Shown one piece after another: positions 34,859-44,817 of a DNA stretch of 64,000 bases (its first letter is position 1; every line of letters starts with the position of its first letter). The position numbers and the translations under genes were made by a program. This stretch comes from Flectobacillus major DSM 103 (GTDB lineage Bacteria > Bacteroidota > Bacteroidia > Cytophagales > Spirosomataceae), in assembly GCF_000427405.1 (NCBI RefSeq), contig NZ_KE386491.1, forward strand, positions 4,349,812 through 4,413,811. The letters are read 5' to 3'. The notes beneath the pieces are model-generated. The model saw nothing but the letters and a program-made list of their open reading frames with translations. It made no database searches and had not been told where the DNA came from.

Positions 34859-35866
34859 ATGATTAATGTTGCATTAGTAGGTTTTGGGCTTTCGGGGCGT
34901 TTTTTGCAAGCACCCTTTATCATAGCCAACCCTAATTTTCATCTGAAAACCATTGTTACGTCTAATCCGCTAGCCCAACAACTATTTCCGACAGCAAAGG
35001 TAGTGAGTAGCCTAGACGAAGTATTGAGCGACGAAACCATCGACTTGGTGAGTATTGCTAGCCCTAATGCAACACACTATGAATATGCCAAACAAACACT
35101 TTTAGCCAATAAACACGTACTTGTTGAAAAACCTTTGGCATCGGGTAGTGCAGAAATAATGGCCTTGATTGATTTGGCAAAAGTGCAAAAAAAAGTACTT
35201 TCTGTATTTCAAAATAGACGCTTTGATTCTGATTTTCTCACTGTTAAGAAAGTGATTGAAGGTGGTTTATTAGGCGATATTGTATCACTCGAAATCCGAT
35301 ACGATAGATTTAAGCCTATGCTAAATCCTAAAAAATGGAAAGAAACGGTATCGCCAGGAAGCGGTATTATCTATGATTTAGGCCCACATATTATCGACCA
35401 AGCTATTGTATTATATGGGACTCCTCAGCGGGTTTGGGGACAAACCTACTGCCAAAGAGCAGGTTCGCAAATTGATGATGCCTTTGATATTTATTTAAAC
35501 TATGGCTCGTTTAATGTAAAATTGTCGTCGAGCTTATTGGTTAGAGAAGAAAGCCCCAGATATGCTATTCATGGAACAAAGGGCTCTTTTGTGAAGTATG
35601 GAATAGATATGCAAGAAGACCATCTAAAGGCAGGTTTGTTGCCAGGGATGGACGGCTTTGGCCATGAACCCCAAGCAAATCGAGGACGTATCAACTCATC
35701 AATTAATGGGTGCCATATTCAAGGAACTGTAGAAACCGAAGTGGGCAATTGGGGCTTACTATTTCAAAATCTATACGAAGCAATAGCCGAAGGAAAAGAA
35801 TTGTATATTAAGCCCGAAGAGGTGCTTGTGCAATTAGAAATTATAGAAACCGTAAAGCAATCTTAG
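34859..35866 (+). CDS. Gfo/Idh/MocA family oxidoreductase
   Basis: This 335-residue NAD(P)-dependent dehydrogenase has an N-terminal Rossmann fold (VALVGFGLSGRFLQAPF), the EKPLA motif near residue 90 with its catalytic-site Lys, and the C-terminal domain with GSGIIYDLGPHIIDQA, where the conserved D-x-G-x-H lies. The subfamily resembles scyllo-inositol- or glucose-type dehydrogenases, but the substrate is unknown. It sits inside the murG-murC interval with a CYTH gene 5 bp downstream, an insertion not found in standard dcw clusters, and may use a cell-wall-related sugar; this is inference. Confidence 0.88.
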   Translation: MINVALVGFGLSGRFLQAPFIIANPNFHLKTIVTSNPLAQQLFPTAKVVSSLDEVLSDETIDLVSIASPNATHYEYAKQTLLANKHVLVEKPLASGSAEIMALIDLAKVQKKVLSVFQNRRFDSDFLTVKKVIEGGLLGDIVSLEIRYDRFKPMLNPKKWKETVSPGSGIIYDLGPHIIDQAIVLYGTPQRVWGQTYCQRAGSQIDDAFDIYLNYGSFNVKLSSSLLVREESPRYAIHGTKGSFVKYGIDMQEDHLKAGLLPGMDGFGHEPQANRGRINSSINGCHIQGTVETEVGNWGLLFQNLYEAIAEGKELYIKPEEVLVQLEIIETVKQS

Positions 35867-35871
35867 GTATC

Positions 35872-36345
35872 ATGGGATTTGAAATAGAGAGAAAGTTTTT
35901 AGTAGATGCGTCGTTATGGGATATTGCTGAAAAACCTAGTCCTCAATCCTTAAAACAAGGCTATATTACTAACGACCCAGCCAAAACTGTCCGAGTAAGA
36001 GCTACCAATACCGAAGGCTTTATTACCATAAAAGGCAAATCAATAGGTATTGGTCGGGCTGAGTACGAATATTCGATTCCATTGTACGAAGCCCAGGAGT
36101 TGCTGGAGGGTTTTACCCAAAACAATATAGAAAAGCTTCGCTACACCCTCGATTATGAAGGTAAAATATGGGAGGTAGATGTATTTTTGGGAGATAACCA
36201 AGGGCTGATTGTTGCTGAAATAGAATTACTATCGGAAGACGAAACGTTTTTAAAACCCTCATGGATAAGTACAGAAGTTACCAACGATGTACGCTATTAT
36301 AATGCCCGACTAAGTACCAATCCGTATAAAAATTGGGGTAAGTAG
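35872..36345 (+). CDS. CYTH domain protein (triphosphate tunnel metalloenzyme)
   Basis: This 157-residue protein starts with EIERKFLV (residues 4-11), the signature first strand of CYTH/TTM enzymes, and has alternating charged strands (KTVRVRAT, FITIKGK, RAEYEYSI, KLRYTLDY, VDVFLG, VAEIEL) that build the tunnel with Glu, Lys and Arg pointing inward. Bacterial members of this size hydrolyse inorganic triphosphate or related substrates. It begins 5 bp after the Gfo/Idh gene, so both are co-transcribed within the murG-murC gap. Confidence 0.88.
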   Translation: MGFEIERKFLVDASLWDIAEKPSPQSLKQGYITNDPAKTVRVRATNTEGFITIKGKSIGIGRAEYEYSIPLYEAQELLEGFTQNNIEKLRYTLDYEGKIWEVDVFLGDNQGLIVAEIELLSEDETFLKPSWISTEVTNDVRYYNARLSTNPYKNWGK

Positions 36346-36398
36346 CTGAACTATTCGTGAATTAAAAGAAGAAATCAATAACTTTAAAGTATAACGAA

Positions 36399-37775
36399 GT
36401 GAATCTGAAAGAATTAAAATATGTATATTTTTTGGGAATAGGTGGTATAGGTATGTCTGCTATAGCTCGTTGGTTTATTGCCAATGGTTATGAATTGGCA
36501 GGGTATGACAAAACTGCTACCCCTTTAACAGCCGCATTGGAGCAAGAAGGCATATCGGTACATTTTGAAGATAATGTTGCGTTGATTCCACATCAATTTT
36601 TAGAAAATATTTCCCAAACATTGGTGGTATATACACCCGCTATTCCCAAAAACCATACAGAATTTAATTATTTGGTCGGAAAAGGGTTTACACTCATGAA
36701 GCGTTCACAAGTTTTGGGCCTTTTAACCCAAAATATGTTTACCATTGCGGTAGCCGGAACACATGGTAAAACCACTACGTCGTCGATGGTGGCTCATTTA
36801 CTCAAAAATGCAGGTAAAAATGTTACAGCATTTTTAGGAGGTATTACCCAAAACTATGGAACCAACTTTCTGATTAATGAACAACCCGAAAATCCCATTT
36901 GTGTAGTAGAAGCAGATGAGTTTGACAGGTCTTTTCTTACCTTATATCCAGACTTGACCATTGTGACCTCAACCGATGCCGACCATTTGGATATTTATGG
37001 CGACCACAACCATGTGTTAGAGTCATTTAGAATGTTTGTGGGGCAAATAAAAGAAAATGGTAAATTATACCAAAAGTTGGGGCTTGAATTAGAAGGATTT
37101 ACGACCAATAAATCAGCAACTTTTTCGTTGAATCAAGGTGATTATTATTGCAAAAACTTACGTATTGAAAATGCAGAAATGATTTTTGATATTTGTTATC
37201 CACAAGGCATAATTCAAGATTGTTCATTGCTTACGCCAGGTTTTCATAATGTTGAAAATGCCTTGGCCGCTTCGGCAGTAGCTTTGGCCGTGGGGTTAAC
37301 CCCCGAAGAGGTCAAAGATGGGGTTTGTAGCTTTAAAGGAGTAAAACGTCGTTTTGAATATCATATTCGTAGTCAACAAGTTGTATATATAGATGACTAT
37401 GCTCATCATCCAGCCGAAATAGAGGCATTTCTCAAATCGGTAAAAGCATTGTATCCAACACGCAAATTAACTGCCATATTTCAGCCACATTTGTTTTCAC
37501 GGACACGCGATTTTCAAGAAGGCTTTGCCCAAAGTTTGGAATTAGCCGATGACCTAATTTTATTGGATATTTACCCTGCTCGTGAATTACCAATCGAAGG
37601 CGTAGCCTCCGATATTATCTTCGACAAGGTAAACTTAGATAATAAAACCTTGTGTACCAAAGAGCAAGTATTAGAAGAGTTAAAGAAACGCCAAGTCGAT
37701 TTAGTGGTTACTATTGGTGCTGGCGATATCGACACTTTAATAGCCCCTATTAAAGAATTATTAACCACTCACTAA
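36399..37775 (+). CDS. murC: UDP-N-acetylmuramate--L-alanine ligase
   Basis: MurC adds L-Ala to UDP-MurNAc. The 458-residue Mur ligase has the N-terminal FLGIGGIGMSAIARW, P-loop VAGTHGKTTTSSM (about 125), EADEFDRSF and the C-terminal YIDDYAHHPAEI with FQPHLFSRT, all MurC type. The start is GTG at 36399. It is separated from murG by the Gfo/Idh and CYTH genes. Confidence 0.96.
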   Translation: MNLKELKYVYFLGIGGIGMSAIARWFIANGYELAGYDKTATPLTAALEQEGISVHFEDNVALIPHQFLENISQTLVVYTPAIPKNHTEFNYLVGKGFTLMKRSQVLGLLTQNMFTIAVAGTHGKTTTSSMVAHLLKNAGKNVTAFLGGITQNYGTNFLINEQPENPICVVEADEFDRSFLTLYPDLTIVTSTDADHLDIYGDHNHVLESFRMFVGQIKENGKLYQKLGLELEGFTTNKSATFSLNQGDYYCKNLRIENAEMIFDICYPQGIIQDCSLLTPGFHNVENALAASAVALAVGLTPEEVKDGVCSFKGVKRRFEYHIRSQQVVYIDDYAHHPAEIEAFLKSVKALYPTRKLTAIFQPHLFSRTRDFQEGFAQSLELADDLILLDIYPARELPIEGVASDIIFDKVNLDNKTLCTKEQVLEELKKRQVDLVVTIGAGDIDTLIAPIKELLTTH

Positions 37776-38016
37776 AATATGAGGTAATTGGGGAGTTTTT
37801 TGGCACGATAATATTATTTTTAATCATGCTTTTTATGCACTCTTGTACTTAATTTGTTGATTAAAACGGTTTTTTTTTCAAGAGCCAAAAATGTATTGTA
37901 TAAATTCTTGAGAAAACATGAGAAAAAAATACTAATTTCGTGTAAATCTTATCATTGGTACACCCTATGTAGTATTTATTTAGCTATATTGGGCAGAATT
38001 CTAATCTTTCTTTGAG

Positions 38017-38787
38017 TTGCCACTAAAAGTAAATATCAAACGATTAATAGGTCTGATACTATCAGTTGTATTAGTGATTACGGCTATTTGGGTTGCCAAT
38101 ACAATTCATAGCAAGCAAAAATGTAAAAAGGTTAATGTAGTAATAGAAGGGGAAGGAAATCATCGCTTGCTAAAGCCTTACGAAATTAGTTCGGTGGTTG
38201 TTGGGGCACCTAGTGAAAGCCCCGAAGGCAAACCTTTTAATCGAATTAACTTTAAGAAAATAGAACAAAAAGTACTTAAAAATCCGCTTGTTAAGTCATG
38301 TCAAGTACATCGTGATTTAAGTGGAGATATGACAATATCAGTTCAAGAACATACGCCTATTGCCAGAGTTATCAATGCCAAAACGTCCAATCACCTACAA
38401 AATGATAATTATGTAGCAGAAGATGGAACGTTTATTGGTGTTTCACCACATTATACCGCTAGGGTTTTGTTGCTTTCGGGGGGCTATCTCGACAACAAGA
38501 CATCTCTGCAAGATAGTAAAAGTAAATCGATTATAGACTTGGTGAAGTTTATTCGAGCCGACGATTTTTGGCGTGCTCAAATTGCCCAAATTATTATTGA
38601 AAAAGATGGTGGAATTACATTATTACCCGAAATAGGTAGCCATCTGATAGAGTTTGGTTTGGCAATAGACCTTGAAGTGAAATTTAAGAAAATAAAAATA
38701 TTATATCAAGAGATTCTTCCAGTAAAAGGCTGGGAAACGTATAAAAAAATTAGTGTAAAATACAGGAATCAGATTGTTTGTGAATAG
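38017..38787 (+). CDS. ftsQ: cell division protein FtsQ
   Basis: This 256-residue bitopic protein has a short cytoplasmic N-terminus, one TM segment (IGLILSVVLVITAIWVANTI) and a periplasmic part with a POTRA-like domain (PYEISSVVV to LSGDMTISVQEHTPIARV). It links the divisome proteins. Its sequence is poorly conserved, so identification leans on its place between murC and ftsA and on the topology. The start codon is likely TTG at 38017; about 240 bp of AT-rich sequence separates it from murC. Confidence 0.85.
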   Translation: MPLKVNIKRLIGLILSVVLVITAIWVANTIHSKQKCKKVNVVIEGEGNHRLLKPYEISSVVVGAPSESPEGKPFNRINFKKIEQKVLKNPLVKSCQVHRDLSGDMTISVQEHTPIARVINAKTSNHLQNDNYVAEDGTFIGVSPHYTARVLLLSGGYLDNKTSLQDSKSKSIIDLVKFIRADDFWRAQIAQIIIEKDGGITLLPEIGSHLIEFGLAIDLEVKFKKIKILYQEILPVKGWETYKKISVKYRNQIVCE

Positions 38788-38912
38788 GGTTTTTCAGGGG
38801 AGACCACCATGTGCTGTACTTAGAACTAAAAATCATACAAATGAGTTTAGTGATATAGTATTATTACATATTTTAATTCTAATCTGAAAAGCCACTAAAA
38901 CTTCTAAATCCC

Positions 38913-40295
38913 ATGAGTGAGATTATTGTTGGATTGGACATAGGCAGCAAGCAGGTAAGCGTTGTAGCTGGTAGGCTCGACAACTTGGGAAAGTTGGAGA
39001 TACTTGGTTTGGGTAAAGCCGATACCACGGGGCAGGTTTCTAAGGGGGTTGTCTTGAATGTGAATAAAACTATTGAGGCTGTCAGAAATGCTATTGAACA
39101 GGTAGAAGTACAGGCCAATATAGATATTCGTGGCGTAATAGCAAGTGTTGCAGGGCCCAATATTATTGGTACTAAACACAAGGCAATGATTACTCGTAAC
39201 ACCTCGGGCGAGGAGGTTACTGTAACTGATGTTGACCAAGTTGCGAGTGATGCCGAACGTACTTTTATTTCTCAAGGAAATTCTATTGTACATACGCTTC
39301 CTCAAGAATACGTGGTAGATTCAAGCACTGGTATTCAAGAACCTGTTGGTATTAGCGGCCTAAAACTGCAAGGTGATTTTCTTATGATAACATCACCTAC
39401 TTTGGCATTGGACAAAACCAAGCGTTGTATCGAACGTGCCAAAGATAAAATGGAGATTGAAGGCGGATTAGTATTCTCGCCTTTGGCTGCTTCATTGGCA
39501 GTTTTATCAAACCAAGAAAAAAAGAGTGGCGTTGCCCTTGTCGACATTGGTAGTGGAACAACCGAAATTGTTATTTTTTACAAAAATATTGTTCGCTATA
39601 TTTCGGTACTTCCTTTTGCTGGCGATATTATTTCGGCCGATATTGAGCAAGGTTGTAATGTGTCAAACGAACACGCCGAAGTCCTAAAAGTTAAGTTTGG
39701 TAATGCTCTTGCTTCTCAAGTACCATTTGAGGAAACTATTTCTATTCCTGGTATCAATGGCCGTAAACCGAAAGTTGTATCAGTCAAAAACTTGTCGATT
39801 ATTATCGAAGAGCGCTTGAAAGAAATAGCTGCATTGGTTGTCGCCGAAATTAGCCGTTCGGGCTATGGCAATCGTTTATCTTGTGGTATTGTACTTACAG
39901 GTGGAAGTGTCCAAATGCCTAACATTTGTGAGCTGTTTGAACGTGTAACAGGTCGTGATGTAAGAATTGGATATCCAAACGAAAACCTCGGAAAAAGCCT
40001 TACCGAAGAAATCAAAAATCCTGTTTATGCTACCGCAGTAGGATTGGTTTGGAATGGTATTCGCTCTGTAGATGACCGTGAAGATAGCTATAAAGAGCTT
40101 CGCAAGTCTGCTCCTAAGGTATCTACAATCAGCCCAATACAACCTTCTACTAATGGACGACCTACAAAAAAAGAGGTTGAAAAAGATGATAGGGAAAAAG
40201 AAAAGAAAAATGGCGGTTGGGGTATTTTGAACGGATTGAAAAAAATAGGAACCAAATTACTTGGCGACGACCTCGGCGATTCTGATAAGTACTAA
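38913..40295 (+). CDS. ftsA: cell division protein FtsA
   Basis: FtsA is the actin-like membrane tether of FtsZ. The 460-residue protein has IVGLDIGSKQVSVVAG (phosphate 1), the SHS2 1C domain, VALVDIGSGTTEIVIF (phosphate 2) and IVLTGGSVQMPNI (adenosine motif). The C-terminus after a Lys/Glu-rich linker ends with an amphipathic segment (WGILNGLKKIGTKLLG), the membrane-targeting helix. ftsZ, normally the next gene, is absent; a minus-strand transporter gene follows. Confidence 0.95.
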   Translation: MSEIIVGLDIGSKQVSVVAGRLDNLGKLEILGLGKADTTGQVSKGVVLNVNKTIEAVRNAIEQVEVQANIDIRGVIASVAGPNIIGTKHKAMITRNTSGEEVTVTDVDQVASDAERTFISQGNSIVHTLPQEYVVDSSTGIQEPVGISGLKLQGDFLMITSPTLALDKTKRCIERAKDKMEIEGGLVFSPLAASLAVLSNQEKKSGVALVDIGSGTTEIVIFYKNIVRYISVLPFAGDIISADIEQGCNVSNEHAEVLKVKFGNALASQVPFEETISIPGINGRKPKVVSVKNLSIIIEERLKEIAALVVAEISRSGYGNRLSCGIVLTGGSVQMPNICELFERVTGRDVRIGYPNENLGKSLTEEIKNPVYATAVGLVWNGIRSVDDREDSYKELRKSAPKVSTISPIQPSTNGRPTKKEVEKDDREKEKKNGGWGILNGLKKIGTKLLGDDLGDSDKY

Positions 40296-40375
40296 TTATT
40301 ATTTTACCCAAAGACAATCCTTACGAAGATATTTTAAACTATAAAAATCTTCTTTATAAAAAAGTCAGCGTATAT

Positions 40376-41761
40376 CTATATTTTTTTGGTATAGATAGGA
40401 ATGTACGAACCGACAAAAATAGCAATAAAACTTACCAATAAACCTACCAGCGAAGCTGGAATAATGGTTTCGTAAACAAAATTGCAGACAAACCATGTAC
40501 CAAACCCCAATGTCATAGAGGCGATACAACCCAAGGCATTTGCTTTTTTCCAGTACAAACCTACTGTTAAAGGTACAAATAGTGAAACCAAACTAAAGGC
40601 CGATGATTCGCCCACTAGCTCGAAAATATTTTGTCGTGCAGTGGCCATCCAGATACTTGAGAAGGTTACTAGTACTACCGATACTCGTATAGTAAGTAAT
40701 AGCTGCTGGTCGGTAATACGAGGAAAATGGGGCTTGACAAGGTTTTCGCCAATAACCGATGCAGGGGCGAGTATTGCACCACTGGTAGTACTGAGAACGG
40801 CTGAAATTAAAGCTCCAAAAAATAAAATTTGCATAAAGGTACTGGTATGCTCAATCACCATGTTTGGAATAATCATGCGTTGATCTTTAGCCATTAATTC
40901 TGGATGTAGATACTTGGCTATCAGTGCAATTAATAATGGAAGAAAGGCGACGCTAATATATAATACCCCTGCCGTAATCGATGATTTTACAGCAGTGTCT
41001 TCGTCTTTTGATGCCATTACTCGTTGAAAAATATCTTGTTGTGGAATAGACCCCAGTCCAACAGTAATCCATGCGGTAAAGTACTCGGCCGAACTGAGCC
41101 ATGTAAATTCGTGTGGAATAGGTCTGAAAAAGCCTGTAGGTGTTTGTGCCAAAACAGGCTGAAGCCCTCCTGTTTTATTGACAAGAATAACCACCAAAAT
41201 AACAAGCCCAATAATCAGTAATATATTATGAAAAAAGTCGGTAATCGATACCGACCACATACCACCCATAAGTGTATAGGTCATTACCAAAGCGGCACTT
41301 ACCCAAATACCCGTAGCAAGTGGCCAGCCCAAAATAACTTCTAACACAGTACCCATGGCGATAAGCTGAGCTGCAATCCAGCCAAAATAAGAAGGAACCA
41401 TCAATATAGCCGAAACGTATTCGGCCGCTCCTCCAAAACGAATTTTGAAATAATCACAAAAGGTAAGAATATTGAGCCTATAGAAAATTCGTGCATAAAA
41501 TACCCCTACCAGAATCAGGCACAAGGCTGCACCAAAAGGTTCTTCTATTACGCCCAGAATACCATGATTGATAAATTCGGTAGGAGCTCCCATCATTGTT
41601 TCCGAGCCAAACCAAGTAGCAAAGGTTACCATCGACGACAAACCAAAAGATAGTCCTCTTCCTGCCAATACAAAATCTTCAGTACTTGAAATTTTCTTGG
41701 AAGCCCACCAGCCAATCAAAAGATTGATAGACAGGTAAATAGTAATAAAACCAATAAGCAT
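40376..41761 (-). CDS. sodium:solute symporter family protein
   Basis: This 461-residue SSS/SLC5-type transporter has about 12 to 13 helices. The opening includes a helix ending WWASKKISSTEDFVLAGRGL, the family's SxxDFxxAGR start, and the segment TFATWFGSETMMGAPTEF. The substrate could be a sugar, amino acid or organic anion and is not predictable. It faces ftsA tail to tail. Confidence 0.88.
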   Translation of the reverse strand: MLIGFITIYLSINLLIGWWASKKISSTEDFVLAGRGLSFGLSSMVTFATWFGSETMMGAPTEFINHGILGVIEEPFGAALCLILVGVFYARIFYRLNILTFCDYFKIRFGGAAEYVSAILMVPSYFGWIAAQLIAMGTVLEVILGWPLATGIWVSAALVMTYTLMGGMWSVSITDFFHNILLIIGLVILVVILVNKTGGLQPVLAQTPTGFFRPIPHEFTWLSSAEYFTAWITVGLGSIPQQDIFQRVMASKDEDTAVKSSITAGVLYISVAFLPLLIALIAKYLHPELMAKDQRMIIPNMVIEHTSTFMQILFFGALISAVLSTTSGAILAPASVIGENLVKPHFPRITDQQLLLTIRVSVVLVTFSSIWMATARQNIFELVGESSAFSLVSLFVPLTVGLYWKKANALGCIASMTLGFGTWFVCNFVYETIIPASLVGLLVSFIAIFVGSYIPIYTKKI

Positions 41762-41803
41762 TTTTGTGTTGGTTGGCTGCTATGGTGAATAGCGTAAAGT
41801 CAT

Positions 41804-41832
41804 AAAAAAGTCAGCTCTAAATAAGAGCTGAC
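41804..41832 (-). terminator. Rho-independent terminator after ndk
   Basis: On the minus strand GTCAGCTCT pairs with AGAGCTGAC (41810-41818 with 41824-41832, 9 bp, 5-base loop) and is followed by six T. Confidence 0.88.
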
Positions 41833-41869
41833 CATACAAAAACAATTTCTAATAAAGAATATGTTTTAC

Positions 41870-42289
41870 CTAAAACTGTTCTACAGTCGAGAAGAAAAAT
41901 GCTCCTTCAATAGCCGCATTTTCATCTGAATCTGAGCCATGAATAGCATTGGCACTCATCGATTTTGCAAATAATTTACGAATTGTTCCTTCATCAGCTT
42001 TGCTAGGGTCGGTAGCACCAATCAATTTACGGAAATCAGCTACAGCATTTTCTTTTTCCAAAATCATAGGTACAATAGGGCCAGAAGACATATACTGACA
42101 CAACTCGCCATAGAAAGGTCTTTCTGCATGAACCTCATAAAATTTTCCTGCAAGTTCTGGTGTTAGCAAAGTTTTTTTCAAGGCAATGATTTTAAAGCCT
42201 GCTTCTTCAATCAATTTGATAATTGCTCCTGAGTTACCATCTGCTACTGCATCAGGCTTTAGCATTGTGAATGTTCTGTTCGTTGCCAT
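41870..42289 (-). CDS. ndk: nucleoside diphosphate kinase
   Basis: NDK moves the gamma phosphate between nucleoside di- and triphosphates through a phospho-His. The 139-residue enzyme has [10 protein letters not shown] at the N-terminus and the active His117 in NAIHGSDS. An upstream in-frame start at 42346 adds 19 unrelated residues; ATG 42289 fits the family. A terminator follows. Confidence 0.96.
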   Translation of the reverse strand: MATNRTFTMLKPDAVADGNSGAIIKLIEEAGFKIIALKKTLLTPELAGKFYEVHAERPFYGELCQYMSSGPIVPMILEKENAVADFRKLIGATDPSKADEGTIRKLFAKSMSANAIHGSDSDENAAIEGAFFFSTVEQF

Positions 42290-42562
42290 AAAATGGGTGT
42301 TGATTAAGTTTAATACAAAAATACAGGGGAATATGCCAAGTTCCAAGCTTTGTGTTTGGGAGAATAGCGTAAAATATAAGTAATATTTTTCTTATCAATA
42401 ATCTACTAAATCTAATCATTACCACGCTTGTAGGGTATATCTCAAAAAAAACCAAGGGTAAAACGTGGTAGTTAAACACAACAATTTAACTAAATTAGTT
42501 GTAAAATAAGCTAATATTTTAAAAATCTGTACCCTATAAATTATAAACTGTAAACTATTGGC

Positions 42563-42578
42563 TAACTTTGTAACTTTG
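42563..42578 (+). promoter_or_regulatory. tandem -7 promoter elements before the DHH gene
   Basis: TAACTTTG occurs twice in direct succession (42563-42570, 42571-42578), each matching TAnnTTTG; the ATG is at 42625. No good TTTG -33 box was found at the usual 19-21 bp spacing. Confidence 0.45.
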
Positions 42579-42624
42579 TAAATAAAAAACCCTAATTTTT
42601 CCCTTTGTAAAAGGAATTACTATA

Positions 42625-43650
42625 ATGCAAAATTTTGAAGCCTTTCGTGAGATAATCGCTACTCCGCAAAAAATTGTGATTACCACTCACTTCAAACCCG
42701 ATGCAGATGCACTAGGCTCTTCTTTAGGTTTGGCTGGGTACCTCAAGAAAAAAGGACATCAAGTACAGGTAATAACTCCTTCTGATTATCCCAAGTTTCT
42801 ATTCTGGATGCAAGGGCATGAAGATGTTCTTAATTATGAGGACTTCAAGGTTCAGAGAAAAGCTAGCCAACTTATCGCCGATGCCGATATGATTTTTTGT
42901 TTAGACTTTTCGGCATTATCACGTATCGAGTCGATGGCCGATGTGGTTAGAAAGTCGAAAGCTACAAAAGTGATGATAGACCACCATATCAATCCAGAAA
43001 ACTTTGCTACTTTTGTTTACCACGATGCTAAAGCCGCAGCTACGGCTCAATTAATATTTCAATTAATTGTTTTGCTAGGCGATAAACACCTAATTGATAT
43101 TCCAATGGGCGAATGCCTTTATGCTGGTATCATGACCGACACAGGTTCGTTTAGGCACCCAAGTACAACCCCCGAAGTACACCGAATTGCTGCTGATATT
43201 ATGGAAATAGGCGTTAATACCAATCGAGTACACCGCCGTATTTATGATAGTACTAGTTTGGATAGGCTCAAGTTTTTGGGATACGTTCTTTCCGAAAAAA
43301 TGGTAGTTGTACCCGAATACCGAATCGTGTATTTTGTGGTAACGGCCGAAGAACTAAAACAGTTTAATTCGCAAACAGGCGATACCGAGGGGATAGTCAA
43401 CTATGGGCTACAAATAGATGGAATTGTGATGTCAGTAATAATTGTTGACCGTCCTGAAGCCATCAAAATGTCGTTCCGTTCAGTTGAAGAATTTGCTGTT
43501 AATGGTTTGGCATCAAAACATTTTAGTGGTGGTGGCCATAAAAATGCAGCAGGAGGCAAAACTACAGGCTTGGGTGTAGAAGCTACGATTCAAAAATTAT
43601 TGAATTTATTGCCCGAATATAAAAATGAGCTTTTGAGTGTACCTCGTTAA
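42625..43650 (+). CDS. nrnA: DHH family phosphoesterase, NrnA-like
   Basis: NrnA-type enzymes degrade short oligoribonucleotides and/or 3'-phosphoadenosine 5'-phosphate. The 341-residue protein has the first DHH-domain motif THFKPDADALGS (metal-binding His and Asp), the DHH motif itself (D119-H-H121 in VMIDHHINPE), and the DHHA1 substrate motif GGGHKNAAGG near 306-315. It stands 46 bp before the first FKBP lipoprotein gene. Confidence 0.93.
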   Translation: MQNFEAFREIIATPQKIVITTHFKPDADALGSSLGLAGYLKKKGHQVQVITPSDYPKFLFWMQGHEDVLNYEDFKVQRKASQLIADADMIFCLDFSALSRIESMADVVRKSKATKVMIDHHINPENFATFVYHDAKAAATAQLIFQLIVLLGDKHLIDIPMGECLYAGIMTDTGSFRHPSTTPEVHRIAADIMEIGVNTNRVHRRIYDSTSLDRLKFLGYVLSEKMVVVPEYRIVYFVVTAEELKQFNSQTGDTEGIVNYGLQIDGIVMSVIIVDRPEAIKMSFRSVEEFAVNGLASKHFSGGGHKNAAGGKTTGLGVEATIQKLLNLLPEYKNELLSVPR

Positions 43651-43696
43651 CAATAAAGTGTTGAATCAAATTTAATATTAATAATAAACTAGAAAA

Positions 43697-44560
43697 ATGT
43701 TTAAAAAACTCAGTGTAGTTATGTTGGCTGCCGGTTTGGTAGTAGCTTGTAACAAAAACCGTGTAGAGGTAATCGAGAACGTGAAAATCCAGATTCATAG
43801 CCATGATGAAAAGGCTAAGAAATTAAAAGATGGCGATATTATTACTTTTACTGCAAAAATTTATAACAGTGCAGATTCGTTGTTGCAAGAGTCACCTGCC
43901 TCAAACCCAGCACGTGCCATGGTTCAGCCAGCAGGTGCATCGGGGTTTAAAGGTAGCTTTGAAGATGGGCTAAGATTACTTTCTTTAGGAGACAGTGCAA
44001 CCATTTTCGTTCCAGTAGACTCTTTATCAAAAGGAGCACATCAATTACCTCCATTTATCAAAAAAGGAACAGATTTAAAATACTCTGTTAAAATCGTAAA
44101 AGTACAATCTCGTGCCGAATTTGATAAAGATATGGCCGCTACTGCACAAAAAGAAAAAGTAGCAGCCGAAGAGCGTAAAGCAAAGCTTCCTGAATTGATT
44201 GCAGATTATATTAGTAAGTCTGGTAAAACATTCAAAACAACCGCTTCGGGCTTGTACTATTCTATTTCACAAGAAGGAACAGGGGCAAATCCTAAAAATG
44301 GCGATGTTTGTAAGTGTTTATATGTAGGAAAATTCTTAGACGGAAAAATCTTTGACCAAAGCAAACAACCTGTCGATATGCCAATCGGTCAGATGATTCC
44401 TGGCTTCAATGAAGCGCTAACACTATTGAAAAAAGGTGGAAAAGGTACTTTTGTGATTCCTCCTCAAATTGGTTATGGCGAGCAAGGTCAAGGCCCTATC
44501 CCAGCCAACTCAGCTTTAGTGTTTGAAGTGGAAGTAGTAGATTTCACTAAAGGAAACTAG
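43697..44560 (+). CDS. FKBP-type peptidyl-prolyl isomerase lipoprotein (copy 1)
   Basis: This 287-residue protein has a lipobox (LVVAC, Cys18), so it is anchored in a membrane facing the periplasm. Residues about 45-135 form a degenerate FKBP-like domain (GDIITFTAKI...GFKGSFEDGL), a charged helix follows (135-175), and a complete FKBP domain spans 188-285 (GQMIPGFNEAL, then GGKGTFVIPPQIGYG and IPANSALVFEVEVVD). FKBPs isomerise prolyl bonds and assist folding. It is the first of three similar genes. A terminator follows. Some Bacteroidota relatives are gliding-motility lipoproteins (GldI), but this cannot be asserted. Confidence 0.92.
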   Translation: MFKKLSVVMLAAGLVVACNKNRVEVIENVKIQIHSHDEKAKKLKDGDIITFTAKIYNSADSLLQESPASNPARAMVQPAGASGFKGSFEDGLRLLSLGDSATIFVPVDSLSKGAHQLPPFIKKGTDLKYSVKIVKVQSRAEFDKDMAATAQKEKVAAEERKAKLPELIADYISKSGKTFKTTASGLYYSISQEGTGANPKNGDVCKCLYVGKFLDGKIFDQSKQPVDMPIGQMIPGFNEALTLLKKGGKGTFVIPPQIGYGEQGQGPIPANSALVFEVEVVDFTKGN

Positions 44561-44587
44561 GTTTTTCGGCCAATAGAATACCAGATG

Positions 44588-44627
44588 AAAGTGTAAGATG
44601 TATTGTAAAAATGCCTCTTACACTTTT
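44588..44627 (+). terminator. hairpin terminator after FKBP copy 1
   Basis: Perfect 11-bp arms AAAGTGTAAGA (44588-44598) and TCTTACACTTT (44616-44626) with a short T tail. Confidence 0.75.
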
Positions 44628-44817
44628 GTCTGTTTTAGAAAGCACAACTTGTGGCTACAAGCCAAACCAAGCGAACTATTATTTAACAGTTTTTAACAAG
44701 CATTAGGTACTAGATAGTTGCAAATTTGCGTTCTAAAAAGTTAACTGTCTAATTTTAATCAGTAAAGGAATAATCCTAAACTAAATTAAGCAACCTAATA
44801 ATCTGTAATTATCAATA

